Positions 45,393 through 45,870 of a stretch of 45,870 nt of DNA are shown here, piece by piece. The stretch comes from an uncultured Nodularia sp. (GTDB taxonomy: Bacteria > Cyanobacteriota > Cyanobacteriia > Cyanobacteriales > Nostocaceae). Both the position numbers and the translations under genes were made by a program. Within the stretch, counting starts at the first letter, position 1; each line of letters starts with the position of its first letter. The notes beneath the pieces were generated by a model. It was not told where the DNA came from. It saw nothing but the letters and a program-made list of their open reading frames with translations, and did no database searches. Location of the stretch: the NCBI GenBank assembly GCA_903911355.1, contig CAIWDD010000075.1, positions 1-45,870 on the forward strand. Reading direction: 5' to 3'.

Positions 45393-45524
45393 AACCCAAA
45401 CACCTTAGGAACCTTTGGGTTTAAGAGGATGTTGGAAAACTTATGAATAATGTATAAAATATTGTTTTAGCCCACCCTAACCCTCCCCTTGTCAGGGGAG
45501 GGGACTTGATTTTATTGTGATACC
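45393..45524. repeat. Half copy of the 12.6-kb MITE-like repeat
   Basis: AGAGGATGTTGGAAAACTTATGA (in two parts: AGAGGATGTTGG, AAAACTTATGA) and CCCTAACCCTCCCCTTGTCAG with GGGGAGGGGACTTGATTTT match the left half of the element at 12580-12675 in order and spacing. No right end is found before the palindrome array begins. The hairpin CCTCCCCTTGTCAGGGGAGG could end transcription of the XRE gene. Confidence 0.5.
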
Positions 45525-45870
45525 CACAGATACCCAAAGATCCCCGACTTCTGGCTAAATCATCCTAGAGTATCTCTAATTATGTGAGAAGTTGGGGATC
45601 TAGTAGACTTTTAGATAAATCATCCTAGACTATCTCTAATTATGTGAGAAGTCGGGGAGCTTACCCCCTCACAGATACCCAAAGATCCCCGACTTCTAGA
45701 TAAATCATCCTAGACTATCTCTAATTATGTGAGAAGTCGGGGATCTAGTAGACTTTTAGATAAATTATCCTAGACTATCTCTAATTATGTGAGAAGTCGG
45801 CGATCGCCCCAAAGATCCCCGACTTCTAGCTAAATCATCCTAGACTATCTCTAATTATGTGAGAAGTCGG
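45525..45870. repeat. Array of palindromic repeats with a 145-bp duplication, continues past window edge
   Basis: Five copies of a core (TAAATCATCCTAGACTATCT then CTAATTATGTGAGAAGTCGG) start at 45556, 45616, 45701, 45761 and 45831. Units 1, 3 and 5 open with GATCCCCGACTTCT, which is the reverse complement of the AGAAGTCGGGGATC that closes units 1 and 3; each such unit is a 62-bp palindromic element. Units 2 and 4 have a degenerate left arm. Units 1+2 and 3+4 are offset by exactly 145 bp, including the leading CACAGATACCC, so a dimer was duplicated. No spacers and no cas genes: not CRISPR. Confidence 0.85.

Noticed and set aside
45525-45870. CRISPR array
   Set aside because: Spacing is irregular (60, 85, 60, 70), the intervening sequence is itself repeated, the units are 62-bp palindromes and no cas gene is near.

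Overview
The window is chromosomal DNA of a cyanobacterium, most likely a filamentous member of the Nostocales. The evidence is the frequent HIP1 octamer GCGATCGC, the plant-type NDH-1 genes (ndhD, ndhN), the plastid-shared genes ycf46 and ycf35, the sulfolipid pair sqdB/sqdX, dispersed Nostoc-style palindromic repeats, and a cyanobacterial ribosomal protein cluster without rpsJ, rpsN or rpmD. Genus and species cannot be fixed from the sequence alone.

Left part (1-13.7 kb): a truncated DUF2887/Rpn-type nuclease, thrB with a small coiled-coil gene, and ndhD. Next comes a minus-strand run with a peroxiredoxin-like protein, a probable dual-OB protein and two overlapping DUF488 genes. It is followed by the minus-strand set RHH protein - ycf46 - ycf35, then sqdB-sqdX on the plus strand. 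The stretch 12.27-13.77 kb has few genes and carries an IS200/IS605-like end, a MITE-like element flanked by 9-bp direct repeats, and one small conserved gene.

Middle part (13.7-26 kb): purC, then an outer-envelope block (Omp85 - lpxC - fabZ - lpxA - lpxB) that couples lipid A synthesis to outer membrane protein assembly. After it come a solitary cytosine-5 DNA methyltransferase, an SPFH/prohibitin protein, a CPBP protease, an SGNH esterase, a DUF3172 protein and ndhN.

Right part (26.9-44.3 kb): the S10-spc-alpha supercluster in one orientation, rplC to rplQ with secY, adk, infA, rpmJ and rpoA, continued by truA, rplM, rpsI, rpmE and prfA. It encodes ribosomal proteins, the Sec channel, the RNA polymerase alpha subunit and translation factors. 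The window ends with an unrecognised gene, a divergent XRE regulator and an array of palindromic repeats that runs off the edge.

The best candidate for something under-described is the DUF488 - DUF488 - dual-OB module at 4.96-6.86 kb. Its first protein carries QLSLF, a textbook beta-clamp-binding pentapeptide. Other points worth checking are the 200-bp MITE-like element, the 145-bp duplicated palindrome array, a structured region upstream of sqdB, and a 15-bp hairpin after ndhN that pairs fully only in the ndhN-sense RNA.
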